Counted from the first letter of the stretch, positions 1-5,973 are shown. The stretch is 7,297 nucleotides of DNA from an uncultured Clostridia bacterium (GCA_934631055.1 CAKTXP010000121.1:1-7297), one strand, 5' to 3'. The notes: a model not told the origin generated them from the letters alone. Translations and numbers: made by a program.

Positions 1-326
1 TCGGTCAAAACGGCGTGGCGCGCCCAGCGCGCATTGACTTCTGCGGCGCTCCAATTCGCGTCCACCTCAAAATGTCCGGCGGCGGTCTTTCGATCCGCTT
101 CGCGCTGGCGGCTCAGGGCGTCCGGTTTGGGCTCCATCGCGACGCAGAGATATAGACGAATCGGCGAATAAATGGCGTGAACGCTGGAAGCGACGCTTTC
201 GCCCAGGTCGGATAGGGCGCGCAGGGTTGCCGTCTGATTGCCGGAAATCTCGCGGCGGGTCTCCCTGGGCTTTTTCTGTACGGTTCCGAAAATGCGGTTT
301 ATGCTGAGCGCTGCAAGCGAAAGCAT
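1..326 (-). CDS. Unrecognised protein, N-terminal part (runs off left edge)
   Basis: A minus-strand reading frame begins with ATG at 326-324 and stays open to the window edge, giving 108 complete codons. A strong ribosome binding site (AAAGGAGGAA, complement of 331-340) lies at good spacing and decides the start. The product begins MLSLAALSINRIFGTVQ. It continues with a charged stretch, then a hydrophobic patch near residues 58-66 (SPIRLYLCVAM), then a hydrophilic part. There is no convincing signal peptide, because the N-terminus lacks basic residues before a hydrophobic core, and no motif I recognise. A competing minus-strand frame at 67-441 would need a TTG start without a ribosome binding site and ends inside the window, so I reject it. 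Function cannot be assigned from this fragment. I am fairly sure it is a real gene because of the ribosome binding site and the open frame. Confidence 0.6.
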   Translation of the reverse strand, partial: MLSLAALSINRIFGTVQKKPRETRREISGNQTATLRALSDLGESVASSVHAIYSPIRLYLCVAMEPKPDALSRQREADRKTAAGHFEVDANWSAAEVNARWARHAVLT

Positions 327-350
327 CGTATTCCTCCTTTTGAGTCTTAT

Positions 351-380
351 ATTGTACAAGGGGATTCTTCCCGATATAAA
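351..380 (-). promoter_or_regulatory. Putative promoter of the leftward partial gene
   Basis: On the minus strand a TTTATA (-35, complement of 375-380) and a TACAAT (-10, complement of 351-356) are separated by 18 bases. They match the sigma-A consensus at 4/6 and 5/6 positions. Transcription would start near 344, leaving a leader of about 18 bases that contains the ribosome binding site. This is a match by eye only. Confidence 0.4.
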
Positions 381-392
381 CTGGCTTGCTCA

Positions 393-421
393 GAGTCAGG
401 TAACGCTTCGCTTCCTGACTC
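393..421. repeat. Inverted repeat, possible operator
   Basis: GAGTCAGG (393-400) and CCTGACTC (414-421) are perfect 8-bp inverted arms around a 13-base spacer. The repeat lies 12 bp upstream of the -35 box of the leftward gene and between that gene and repeat copy A. It has no U tract on either side, so a terminator is unlikely. A protein-binding site is possible but unproven. Confidence 0.4.
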
Positions 422-450
422 CCGATCAATGTGCTGCGCAATGGGTTACG

Positions 451-522
451 TTGGGGGGTACCGCCCCAAACCCCGCCTGAGGGACTTGTCCCTCAGACTC
501 CCATTTTCGCTTCGCAGCGGTT
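451..522 (+). repeat. Dispersed double-hairpin intergenic repeat, copy A
   Basis: The first hairpin pairs TTGGGG (451-456) with CCCCAA (464-469). The second has a perfect 8-bp stem, CTGAGGGA (477-484) with TCCCTCAG (489-496), and a CTTG loop. A tail containing TTCGCTTCGC and GGTTTTAAT follows. The same order of parts occurs at 4266-4330 (plus) and 4383-4438 (minus). The stem bases differ between copies while pairing is kept. I find no coding potential in it. Confidence 0.7.
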
Positions 523-540
523 TTAATCCGTGTTTTTAGA

Positions 541-575
541 GAATCTCTCTCTATTGAATCTCTTTCTACTGAATT
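541..575. repeat. Short imperfect 15-bp tandem repeat
   Basis: GAATCTCTCTCTATT (541-555) is followed directly by GAATCTCTTTCTACT (556-570), differing at two positions, and then by the first five bases of a third unit (571-575). It lies in the non-coding region between the two divergent genes. No function is apparent. Confidence 0.5.
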
Positions 576-615
576 AGACGCAGAAAGCGGCGGATTTTTT
601 ACCGCTTGGCATGCG

Positions 616-634
616 ATTTGTAAAAATTACAAAT
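616..634. promoter_or_regulatory. 19-bp palindrome, candidate operator
   Basis: ATTTGTAA (616-623) and TTACAAAT (627-634) are perfect inverted arms with an AAA centre. The palindrome ends two bases before the putative -35 box at 636-641, a position suited to control of the rightward DUF3048 gene. Read as 7-1-7 around base 625, the layout resembles boxes of the Fur/PerR/Zur group, with the inner pair mismatched. The identity of any regulator is only a guess. Confidence 0.4.
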
Positions 635-635
635 A

Positions 636-664
636 TCGACAATTTTATGAACGAGGTGTAACAT
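636..664 (+). promoter_or_regulatory. Putative promoter of the DUF3048 gene
   Basis: TCGACA (636-641) and TAACAT (659-664) are 17 bases apart, matching sigma-A consensus at 5/6 and 4/6 positions, in an AT-rich stretch. A start near 671 would give a leader of about 140 bases before the ATG at 811. The -10 match is modest. Confidence 0.35.
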
Positions 665-694
665 TTATCGTTTTTTTATCGTCTAATCATACAG

Positions 695-748
695 AAAGGT
701 TCTTGCAAAGAACTTTGCCGGCGGTTTGCCCCCTCTAAACCGCGCGGC
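695..748 (+). other. Two tandem stem-loops in the leader of the DUF3048 gene
   Basis: The first stem-loop pairs 696-704 with 708-716 around a GCA loop; its core is GTTCTT with AAGAAC, plus one G-T pair and two A-T pairs. The second pairs GCGGTTT (721-727) with AAACCGC (737-743) around a C-rich loop, and can be extended by GCC (717-719) with GGC (746-748). Neither is followed by a U tract, so neither looks like a terminator. They lie 60-115 bases before the start codon and could be mRNA-stabilising or regulatory. I recognise no known riboswitch class. Confidence 0.4.
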
Positions 749-810
749 ACGACGTTACAGAGGAAAACATGCGGTCTGAAACCACTTCATTTAAGGGAGG
801 AAAAGAGAAT

Positions 811-2019
811 ATGAATCACTTTTTGAAGATGACGTCCGCTGTGGCGCTCTGCGCGCTGATGGCTTTCCCGGCAGCGGCGGGCGCGGCAAAGGAATTTACG
901 CTGGACGACGCGGGCATTGCGGCGAGCGGTTACGCGCAGCAGCTTGGCGCGCCGAAGTCCTATGGCTCGGAAAAGCTTTCCGTTAAGATGCCCAAGGAGA
1001 ACGCCGTTCAGGACGGCGTAAATCCCATCACCGGAGAAGCGTTCAGCGGCGATTACCGTCCGACGCTGGTCACGATCGACACGCATCCCGCGGCTCTGCC
1101 GAACTGGGGCGTCAGCGCGGCAGATATTACCTACGAAATGCCGATTCAGGCGGACGGCTCTACGCGTCAGGTGGCATTGTTCATGGGCGATTATCCCGCC
1201 GAGGGCGCAGGCCCTGTCCGTTCCGGACGCGTACCGATGTGTTCTCTCCGCGAGATGTGGGGCGGCGTATTCTGCTTCTACGGCTATCAGGGCGGTCGGG
1301 ATAAGAACAACATGAAGGATTGGGTTGAAGCCAACAGCAGCGTTAAAAAGCTCAAATATCCCTATCTGGACGGCATGAGCAAGAACACCGAATGGTTCCA
1401 GCGCACGAGCGACGGCGGTCATGTCGGACCGCACAACGTCCGGCTGAACCTGAGCGCCGTCTATGCGGATTATAGCGAGAATCCGACGCCGCATCCGTTC
1501 CTCTTCTCGCAGACGGGGCTTGAGCGCGGCGAGGACGTGAACGGCATCGTCATCAATTACAAGGTGACCAACGACGCATATCGCACGGCTTACGAATACA
1601 ACGCTTCCACCGGTTTGTTTGAGCGCTATCGCAACGGCGCGCCGTATATCGACGGAAACAACGGTGAGGTATGCGCCTACGCCAACGTCATCGTCCTTCG
1701 CACGGACGTTTCGTGGTCCAGCGGCAATCCGTCCCGTCCGGTCATCCGGCTGAACGGTCAGGGTGTCGCCGAGATCTTCCAGAATGGCAAATATATCCGC
1801 GGCACATGGGCGCGCGATTGTTCGGCAACCAAGAAGCTGAACAGCCGCATGGTGTTCTTCGATGAAAACGGCGAGGAGCTGCCCATGAAGGTCGGCAAGA
1901 CGTTTATTCAAATCGTCGACAACGAGCAGCCGGTCATCGTCGTGGCGGATGGGGTTATCGGCGGCGCGGTCGAGCCGCAGGCGCAGCGCAATACCGTCGG
2001 CACCGGTTCCAAGAAGTAA
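811..2019 (+). CDS. Exported DUF3048 (YerB-like) protein
   Basis: The 402-residue product has a Sec signal peptide: basic Lys-6, a hydrophobic core at 7-20 and a likely cleavage after the Ala/Gly-rich 20-26. The Cys at 14 lacks a lipobox, so unlike lipoprotein YerB of Bacillus it is probably not lipid-anchored. The N-terminal DUF3048 domain covers about 68-215. It includes the family's NPITG (71-75), RPTLVTIDTHPAALP (83-97), the ADITYE segment (104-109) and GPVRSGR (134-140). The C-terminal DUF3048 domain covers about 240-370 and ends in the typical KVGKTFIQIVD. The family's biochemical role is unknown; it acts outside the membrane. I chose ATG 811 because GGGAGG at 795-800 precedes it and the result starts cleanly with a signal peptide. 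An in-frame ATG at 769, behind AGAGGA, would add 14 hydrophilic residues and is the alternative. The gene is monocistronic, with a terminator at 2121-2156. Confidence 0.9.
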   Translation: MNHFLKMTSAVALCALMAFPAAAGAAKEFTLDDAGIAASGYAQQLGAPKSYGSEKLSVKMPKENAVQDGVNPITGEAFSGDYRPTLVTIDTHPAALPNWGVSAADITYEMPIQADGSTRQVALFMGDYPAEGAGPVRSGRVPMCSLREMWGGVFCFYGYQGGRDKNNMKDWVEANSSVKKLKYPYLDGMSKNTEWFQRTSDGGHVGPHNVRLNLSAVYADYSENPTPHPFLFSQTGLERGEDVNGIVINYKVTNDAYRTAYEYNASTGLFERYRNGAPYIDGNNGEVCAYANVIVLRTDVSWSSGNPSRPVIRLNGQGVAEIFQNGKYIRGTWARDCSATKKLNSRMVFFDENGEELPMKVGKTFIQIVDNEQPVIVVADGVIGGAVEPQAQRNTVGTGSKK

Positions 2020-2120
2020 AAGACGCCATACAGATTCAACATGGCTGCTATGCGCGATGCGGATAGCAGCGCGCAAAAGCCGGAAAAAAGATACGATTTA
2101 TCAATCCTCTTTTAAAATCA

Positions 2121-2156
2121 AAGCGGCGGAGCAGCCCTCTCTCCAGCCGCTTTTTT
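2121..2156 (+). terminator. Intrinsic terminator after the DUF3048 gene
   Basis: AAGCGGC plus GGAG (2121-2131) pairs with CTCC and GCCGCTT (2141-2152, one bulged A) around a nine-base loop, followed by six T (2151-2156). It lies about 100 bases after the stop codon. Confidence 0.85.
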
Positions 2157-2261
2157 GCTGTGTTTAAAGGAAAAATTTGGAATAAATGAGAACAAAAGGA
2201 GACGGAATGAACGAAAATCCTGCGAAAATGCCGCCGGAAAAACGAAAACCATGTCAAGGAA

Positions 2262-2290
2262 TTGACAAGGAGCGCGCGAGGTGATACAAT
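2262..2290 (+). promoter_or_regulatory. Near-consensus sigma-A promoter of the flavin reductase gene
   Basis: A perfect TTGACA (2262-2267) and TACAAT (2285-2290) are 17 bases apart, with TGA directly before the -10 giving an extended -10. Transcription would start near 2297. This gives a leader of about 27 bases containing GGAGG (2310-2314), nine bases before the ATG at 2324. Such a strong promoter suggests high expression of the reductase. No obvious operator overlaps it. Confidence 0.85.
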
Positions 2291-2323
2291 ACGCGTGCGA
2301 AAAAGAAATGGAGGTTATGCTTC

Positions 2324-4171
2324 ATGAAGAAATTTGCATCGGTTCTTCTGTCCATGATGCTGGCGACGGGTCTTGCCGCCGGCGCGTCGGCTGAAACCTA
2401 CACCGGTACCGCGCAGGGCATGGGCGGCGACGTTTCCGTCACCCTGACTGTTGAGGACGGCAAGATCACCGCGGCGGAAGTCGTGGGCGAGAACGAGACG
2501 AAGGGCATCGGCTATGAGCCGTGCGCTGAAGGCACCTACGCGGCGGCAATCGTCGAAGCGCAGGGCGCGGATATTGACAACATTTCCGGCGCGACCGTGA
2601 CGACCAACGCCGTCAAGGAAGCGGCGAAGAAGGCGATGGTCGCCGCGGGTCTGGCTGAGGCGGAGGATACCACCGTTGCCGACGCCGAGTGCGACGTGGT
2701 GATCGTCGGCGCAGGCGGCGCGGGCATGACTGCCGCGCTTCAGGCTGTCGATTCTGGCGTGAACAGCGTCATCATCGTGGAGAAAGCCGGTTCCACCGGC
2801 GGCAACACCAGCCGCGCGACCGGCGGCATGAACGCCGCTAAGACCGTCTATCAGGATAAGAACGAATGGTCCGACGCGACGACGCAGGCGGTCGAAAAGA
2901 CGATCGCGACCGCGAAGGAAAAGTATGGCGATCAGATTGCCGACCTGATTGCGACCGTCGAGGCGCAGTTTGAGGAATACAAGGCGAACCCGACCGGTTA
3001 CTTTGACTCCGTCGAGCTGTTCGCGCTGGATACCATGGTCGGCGGCAAGTGCCTGAACAACCTGGATCTGGTCATGACCCTGACGGGCAACTCCGCCGAG
3101 GCGATTGACTGGCTGGCGACCAAGAACGCGAACCTGACCAACGTCGGTTCCTTCGGCGGCGCGAGCGTCAAGCGTATCCATCGCGCTACCACCGAAGATG
3201 GCAAGACCACGCCGGTAGGCGCGTATCTGGTCAAGGTGCTGACCGCTGATGTGGACGCGGAAAGCAAGATCGACCTGCGTGTGAACACCGCTGCGACCGA
3301 GCTGGTCATGGAAGACGGCAAGGCTGTCGGCGTGAAGGTGAAGAACGAGAACGGCGAATACACCATCCGTGCCAAGGCGGTTATCCTTGCCAGCGGCGGC
3401 TTCGGCGCTGACCTCGACCGCGTTGCGGAATTGAAGCCGGAGCTTGCGGGCTTCGTGACCACCAATGCCCCGACCATCACCGGCGACGGCATCGACATGG
3501 CGACGGCTGTCGGCGCGGCGACCGTGGATATGAACCAGATTCAGATCCATCCGTCCGTTTACACCGAAACCACCACGGCTCTGATTACCGAAGGCATCCG
3601 CGGCGACGGCGCGATCCTGGTCAACCAGGAAGGCAAGCGTTTCGTCAACGAGCTGGAGACCCGCGACAACGTTTCCGCCGCTGAGCTGGCTCAGGAGGGC
3701 GGCTACGCTTACACCATCCTCGACCAGAAGATGATGGACGCTTCTTCCACCTACAACGGCTACTTCACCAAGGGCTACGCTGTGCAGGCGGACAGCTACG
3801 AGGAGCTGGCTGAGAAGCTCGGCATCGATCCGGCGACCCTCACCGCGACGATGGAGACTTGGAACAAGGCGGTTGCCGACCAGAAGGATGACGAGTTTGG
3901 CCGCCTGTCCTTCGCGTCCGCGCTGGATACCGCTCCGTACTACGCCATCAAGGTTTCTCCGGGCATCCATCACACGATGGGCGGTCTGAAGATCAACACG
4001 AACGCTGAAGTGCTTACCGAAGCGGGCGAGGCGATCCCGGGTCTGTATGCGGCTGGCGAAGTCACCGGCGGCGTGCATGGCGCGAACCGTCTGGGCGGCA
4101 ACGCGGTTGCCGACATCGTGGTCTTTGGCCGCATTGCGGCGCAGAACGCGGCGGCTTACATCGCGAAGTAA
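2324..4171 (+). CDS. Secreted FMN/FAD fumarate-reductase-like flavoprotein
   Basis: The 615-residue enzyme is of the flavocytochrome c / fumarate reductase family and carries an FMN-binding domain in place of cytochrome haems. A Sec signal peptide (1-23, cleavage after ASA) has no lipobox. The FMN-binding domain (about 25-108) contains DNISGAT (85-91); in this motif the Thr (T91) is the residue to which ApbE attaches FMN. The FAD domain starts at about 123 with GAGGAG (129-134) and the ribose-binding E153. Compared from memory with Shewanella Fcc3, the active site is complete: Q407, H409, E423, R426, R447, H549/H550 and R589, corresponding to Q363, H365, E378, R381, R402, H504 and R544. The likely reaction is extracytoplasmic reduction of fumarate or a similar enoate, with electrons arriving from a membrane donor through FMN. 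Relatives reduce urocanate, cinnamate or methacrylate, so the substrate is not certain. His at 409 favours fumarate, as I recall a Tyr there in urocanate reductase. The gene is monocistronic with a strong promoter and terminator. Neither apbE nor a membrane electron donor is in the window. Confidence 0.92.
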   Translation: MKKFASVLLSMMLATGLAAGASAETYTGTAQGMGGDVSVTLTVEDGKITAAEVVGENETKGIGYEPCAEGTYAAAIVEAQGADIDNISGATVTTNAVKEAAKKAMVAAGLAEAEDTTVADAECDVVIVGAGGAGMTAALQAVDSGVNSVIIVEKAGSTGGNTSRATGGMNAAKTVYQDKNEWSDATTQAVEKTIATAKEKYGDQIADLIATVEAQFEEYKANPTGYFDSVELFALDTMVGGKCLNNLDLVMTLTGNSAEAIDWLATKNANLTNVGSFGGASVKRIHRATTEDGKTTPVGAYLVKVLTADVDAESKIDLRVNTAATELVMEDGKAVGVKVKNENGEYTIRAKAVILASGGFGADLDRVAELKPELAGFVTTNAPTITGDGIDMATAVGAATVDMNQIQIHPSVYTETTTALITEGIRGDGAILVNQEGKRFVNELETRDNVSAAELAQEGGYAYTILDQKMMDASSTYNGYFTKGYAVQADSYEELAEKLGIDPATLTATMETWNKAVADQKDDEFGRLSFASALDTAPYYAIKVSPGIHHTMGGLKINTNAEVLTEAGEAIPGLYAAGEVTGGVHGANRLGGNAVADIVVFGRIAAQNAAAYIAK

Positions 4172-4189
4172 TTTCATTTGAATCCATAC

Positions 4190-4227
4190 AAAACTCGGCT
4201 CTCCCGCAACGGGAGAGCCGAGTTTTT
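4190..4227 (+). terminator. Strong intrinsic terminator after the flavin reductase gene
   Basis: A perfect 16-bp stem pairs 4190-4205 with 4211-4226 around a GCAAC loop, with the T run at 4223-4227. It begins 18 bases after the stop codon. The A run on the left arm would also give a U tract on the minus strand, so it may work in both directions and stop transcripts from the convergent amidohydrolase gene. Confidence 0.92.
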
Positions 4228-4265
4228 ATATCATGGAGCAAACGAAAGCAGAGCAGAAGGTACTG

Positions 4266-4330
4266 TTGGGGCTACCGCCCCAAGCCCTGTCTGGGGACCA
4301 GTCCCCCTCTTCGCTTCGCGTTGGTTTTAA
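4266..4330 (+). repeat. Dispersed double-hairpin intergenic repeat, copy B
   Basis: Hairpin one pairs TTGGGG (4266-4271) with CCCCAA (4278-4283). Hairpin two pairs GGGGAC (4293-4298) with GTCCCC (4301-4306). The tail TTCGCTTCGCG then TTGGTTTTAAT matches copy A closely. Copy B forms the left arm of the large inverted repeat centred on the palindrome at 4344-4363. Confidence 0.7.
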
Positions 4331-4343
4331 TCATTTTAGATAT

Positions 4344-4363
4344 ACGACGCGCATGCGCGTCGT
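4344..4363. repeat. Perfect 20-bp palindrome
   Basis: ACGACGCGCATGCGCGTCGT reads the same on both strands, with no spacer. It sits almost exactly midway between repeat copies B and C: their GCTTCGC tails at 4313 and 4394 are symmetric about 4353.5, the palindrome centre. It has no U tract and lies in a convergent intergenic region, so an operator role is not obvious. Confidence 0.75.
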
Positions 4364-4382
4364 CCGTTAAAGACGATTTAAG

Positions 4383-4438
4383 CTGCTGCGAAGCAAAGAA
4401 AGGGTGCAGGGAACAAGGTTCCCTGCCGGGGCTTGGGG
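4383..4438 (-). repeat. Dispersed double-hairpin intergenic repeat, copy C (inverted)
   Basis: Read on the minus strand it starts with CCCCAAGCCCC (complement of 4428-4438), as in copies A and B. It then has a perfect 9-bp stem, GCAGGGAAC with GTTCCCTGC (arms 4406-4414 and 4418-4426), and ends with a GCTTCGCAGC tail. The first arm of hairpin one is degenerate. The stem sequence differs from A and B but is fully paired, which points to selection on structure. Confidence 0.65.
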
Positions 4439-4444
4439 ATTGGA

Positions 4445-4477
4445 GTCACGCGCCCGCTGTGCGGGATTCAGCGTGAC
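4445..4477. repeat. Nested inverted repeat in the convergent intergenic region
   Basis: GTCACGC (4445-4451) pairs with GCGTGAC (4471-4477). Inside it CCCGC (4453-4457) pairs with GCGGG (4461-4465) around TGT. It lies between repeat copy C and the hairpin beyond the amidohydrolase stop codon. No U tract follows on either strand. Confidence 0.5.
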
Positions 4478-4490
4478 GGAAATCGGAAAT

Positions 4491-4517
4491 CGTAAGAAAC
4501 GCTTGCGTTTCTATACG
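4491..4517 (-). terminator. Possible weak terminator of the amidohydrolase gene
   Basis: AGAAACGC (4495-4502) pairs with GCGTTTCT (4505-4512), extended by CGTA (4491-4494) with TACG (4514-4517) across one bulged base. On the minus strand it lies 35 bases after the stop codon at 4553. The following sequence is only moderately U-rich, so termination may be weak and completed by the terminator at 4190-4227. Confidence 0.4.
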
Positions 4518-4552
4518 AGTTTCCCGGATCAGAGCCCCCAAGCGTTTCTCCT

Positions 4553-5941
4553 TTACCCCGCCTGCTTCGCGTGCGTTGGGCAGATAGCGTCAAACTGCTG
4601 GAGTGTTTTGCCTGCCATGACGCCGGTCGCTTTGCCGTCGCGCGCGGCAATCTTTCCGCCGACGATGACGAAGCGGATGCCCTCCGGCGCGGCGTCCGGA
4701 TATCCCAGCCCGGGGAAGTCCGCGCAATCCCGAACGGTTTCGGGATTAAAGACAAGAAGGTCGGCGTCCATGCCGCTGCGGATGCGTCCCTTATGCGAAA
4801 GACCGAAGGTTTCCGCCGGCAGGAGCGTGGTATGGTAAATCGCTTGTTCCCAGCTGAGTTCGCCCCGCTCGACGACCATCTTGCGCAGATAGCGCGGAAA
4901 ACTGCCCGCGATCTGCGGATGCCCTTCGCCCGGCGCGTAGCTGCCTGTGTCGGTTGAGACCATTGTCAGCGGATAGCGCTGAATGGTGTAGATGGCGTTT
5001 TCGTCGCCTGTATTGACGACGACCGCGTCATTTGGATGCTCGGCGCGCAGATGCTCGTAGAGCGCCTGATCGGGAACCTTGCCGATGTGTTCGCCGGTGA
5101 TGACGCGCAGGTGGCGCAGCTCGATGCTGTTATCGCGCATGGTCACCGGCTCAAAGAGCGCCGAACCGATATAGGAACACCAGTCCTTGTACATGCCGCT
5201 GTCCAGCCGCATATCCACGCCGCGGTCGCGCGCAAGCTCCAGCATTTCCAGCGCTTCGTATTCCACGCCCACGCCGTATTGATAGACGAAGTGCGAAATA
5301 ATCATCCGGCATCCGGTGACCTCCGCAAGCTCGATGGCTTCCTGCAAGGAATGGAGATCGGTCATGGAGTACATGCGCGTGTCGATGGCGACGGGTCTGC
5401 CGTGCGCGCGGGCGCAGGCGCACAGAGTCTCCATCTCTTCAAGCGTCGTGCCGGGCGCATAGCCGGGACCGAGGGAAACGCCTGCCGCGCCGCCGCATAA
5501 CGCTTTTTTGCAGAGGTCGCCCATGCGTTTCGCCTGCGCGCGTGTAGCGGGGGCAAAAGGGTTGGTCACGCCCGCCGCTTCACGCAGCGCGCACAGCCCG
5601 ACCAGTTCCGCCTGATGAATGGGAAATTCTGTTTGAGCGCGCAGGAATGCCGCCGTATCCACAGGAGAAAAGCCGCAGTTGCCGCCGACAGTCGTCGTGA
5701 TACCTTGCAGAAGAGAGAGCGTGCCGGTGCGCTTGCAGCCGTCGATATGCCCGTGCGGGTCGATGAAACCGGGGCAGACGAAACAGCCTGCCGCGTCGAG
5801 CGTCTGCGCACCACAGGGCGCGGTACAGCCGCCCGGGAAAATAGCTTCAATCTTTTCGCCGTCGCAGAGTACGTCGGCGCGGAATCGGCGGAGCGTTTCG
5901 GGGTCGATGACCGTCCCGCCGGAAATGAAGAGTTTTGACAT
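4553..5941 (-). CDS. N-acyl-D-amino-acid deacylase family amidohydrolase
   Basis: The 462-residue cytoplasmic metal-dependent hydrolase is of the D-aminoacylase group (COG3653), near the usual family length. The N-terminal beta part has SGGTVIDPE (7-15). GFIDPHGHID (58-67) holds the HxH metal ligands H63 and H65. GGNCGFSP (86-93) holds C89, the bridging Cys typical of D-aminoacylases. H217 in IISHF is the later His ligand and D331 in STDTGS the catalytic Asp. The C-terminus (GRIRSGMDADLLVFNPETV at 385-403, then VIVGGKIAARDGKATG) is the classic family ending. The segment VAIDTRM (184-190) has D187 where relatives have the other Zn-binding His of THMR. The family removes acyl groups from N-acyl-D-amino acids; a dipeptidase-like or other amide substrate is possible here. 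ATG 5941 follows a GGATGGGGGAT ribosome binding site. The gene is convergent with the flavin reductase gene and separated from the potD-like gene by a terminator. Confidence 0.88.
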   Translation of the reverse strand: MSKLFISGGTVIDPETLRRFRADVLCDGEKIEAIFPGGCTAPCGAQTLDAAGCFVCPGFIDPHGHIDGCKRTGTLSLLQGITTTVGGNCGFSPVDTAAFLRAQTEFPIHQAELVGLCALREAAGVTNPFAPATRAQAKRMGDLCKKALCGGAAGVSLGPGYAPGTTLEEMETLCACARAHGRPVAIDTRMYSMTDLHSLQEAIELAEVTGCRMIISHFVYQYGVGVEYEALEMLELARDRGVDMRLDSGMYKDWCSYIGSALFEPVTMRDNSIELRHLRVITGEHIGKVPDQALYEHLRAEHPNDAVVVNTGDENAIYTIQRYPLTMVSTDTGSYAPGEGHPQIAGSFPRYLRKMVVERGELSWEQAIYHTTLLPAETFGLSHKGRIRSGMDADLLVFNPETVRDCADFPGLGYPDAAPEGIRFVIVGGKIAARDGKATGVMAGKTLQQFDAICPTHAKQAG

Positions 5942-5973
5942 GATGAATCCCCCATCCTTATCCTATGAACTCG

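Noticed and set aside
67..441. 124-codon minus-strand frame overlapping the partial gene
   Set aside because: It would start at TTG without a ribosome binding site. The overlapping frame from 326 has a strong ribosome binding site and stays open to the edge.
238..480. 80-codon plus-strand frame running through the partial gene's 5' end and repeat A
   Set aside because: It is antisense to the better-supported gene, covers an inverted repeat and half of a hairpin repeat, and lacks a ribosome binding site.
541..575. CRISPR-like repeat
   Set aside because: Units are 15 bp, directly adjacent, imperfect and without spacers.
787..2076. 429-codon open frame antisense to the DUF3048 gene
   Set aside because: The sense frame has a signal peptide and DUF3048 motifs. 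The antisense product has biased composition and no recognisable domain.
2315..4177. 620-codon open frame antisense to the flavin reductase gene
   Set aside because: It arises from the strong GC-rich codon bias of the real gene. Its translation is Arg/His/Gly-rich with no domain, and the sense frame has a full set of family motifs, promoter, ribosome binding site and terminator.
4266..4438. Insertion sequence or mobile element with transposase
   Set aside because: The block between the inverted repeats is too short for a transposase, and no target-site duplication could be recognised. At most it is a non-autonomous element.
4404..4957. Plus-strand frames opposite the end of the amidohydrolase gene (4404-4838 and 4571-4957)
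   Set aside because: They are shadows of the amidohydrolase coding frame, and one begins inside repeat copy C. No family motif is visible.
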